In this document: positions 63,814 through 64,000 of the stretch, in pieces
Numbering within the stretch: the stretch's first letter is position 1
Layout of the letters: each line of letters begins with the position of its first letter
Source of the DNA: Sitta carolinensis
Lineage: Eukaryota; Chordata; Aves; Passeriformes; Sittidae
Direction of reading: 5' to 3'
NCBI GenBank assembly: GCA_032173965.1
Contig: JAVUNC010000004.1
Location: forward strand, 62,349,501 to 62,413,500
DNA: 64,000 bases
Notes under the pieces: generated by a model
Database searches by the model: none
What the model was told of the DNA's origin: nothing
Seen by the model: the letters and a program-made list of their open reading frames with translations, nothing else
Program-made: the position numbers and the translations under genes

Positions 63814-64000
63814 GTTTTTAGGTGTTTCCATCTGTAGTAGTATAGTTTTGTATATATGGGGTGATATCATACAAGGTAATCCACAAATGCAATAAGTCTG
63901 ATACAGGGATGTTCATATACAGAAATGAGAAGTAGCACTGTTTCACGTTTTGATAGTTCAGTTTTATTATTTTTGTTTCGCATATTTCTAGATATTAGAT
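63814..64000. other. Non-coding DNA to window end
   Basis: AT-rich unique sequence with no feature that I can support. Confidence 0.6.

Noticed and set aside
1..64000. CRISPR arrays, bacterial genes, rRNA, tRNA, snRNA or mitochondrial insertions
   Set aside because: I looked for regular spaced repeats, characteristic RNA gene sequences and mitochondrial gene stretches and saw none.

Overview
The window looks like nuclear DNA of a bird, and the evidence is its retroelements. Two minus-strand, 5'-truncated CR1 LINE fragments (14653-15482 and about 38727-39040) end in the octamer-like 3' tail typical of avian CR1. A separate segment (15605-16172) has the make-up of a solo endogenous-retrovirus LTR and may fit a songbird, but I would not assign a species. 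The rest is AT-rich, CpG-poor and sparse in repeats, with many homopolymers and simple repeats. Nothing looks prokaryotic: there are no operons, ribosome-binding sites, CRISPR arrays, rRNA or tRNA genes.

I find no recognisable protein-coding gene. Open frames are short (longest 157 codons) and most look like chance frames in AT-rich or pyrimidine-rich DNA. The exception is a minus-strand frame at 15107-15490, which is a decayed piece of CR1 reverse transcriptase. The window is best read as intergenic or deep-intronic DNA. A few exon-like structures are flagged for testing: a 268-nt one at 55507-55774, a 41-nt one at 10810-10850 and a 111-nt one at 5546-5656.

Layout: 1-14650 is mostly unique DNA, with one GC-rich patch, an ancient inverted-repeat element (6643-6741), three blocks that look like conserved non-coding elements (6900-7340, 8620-8785, 12090-12480) and a 47-base poly(A). 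14653-16172 holds the CR1 and the LTR side by side. 16173-32180 is unique DNA with probable remnants of very old MIR/L3-type repeats at 24895-25035 and 28325-28690. 32180-32960 is a second type of enhancer-like block, carrying a near-perfect RFX X-box palindrome. 38727-39040 is the second CR1. 40215-40675 is the most enhancer-like segment: CpG-rich against its surroundings, with AP-1, E-box and octamer motifs. 41308-41434 appears to be a second copy of the ancient inverted-repeat family. 42844-64000 is unique DNA with simple repeats, two more conserved-looking blocks, a 13-bp inverted repeat and the 55507-55774 exon candidate.

No gene network can be described. Any function here is probably regulatory or transcript-level, and all regulatory calls rest on motif and composition reading, not on alignment.
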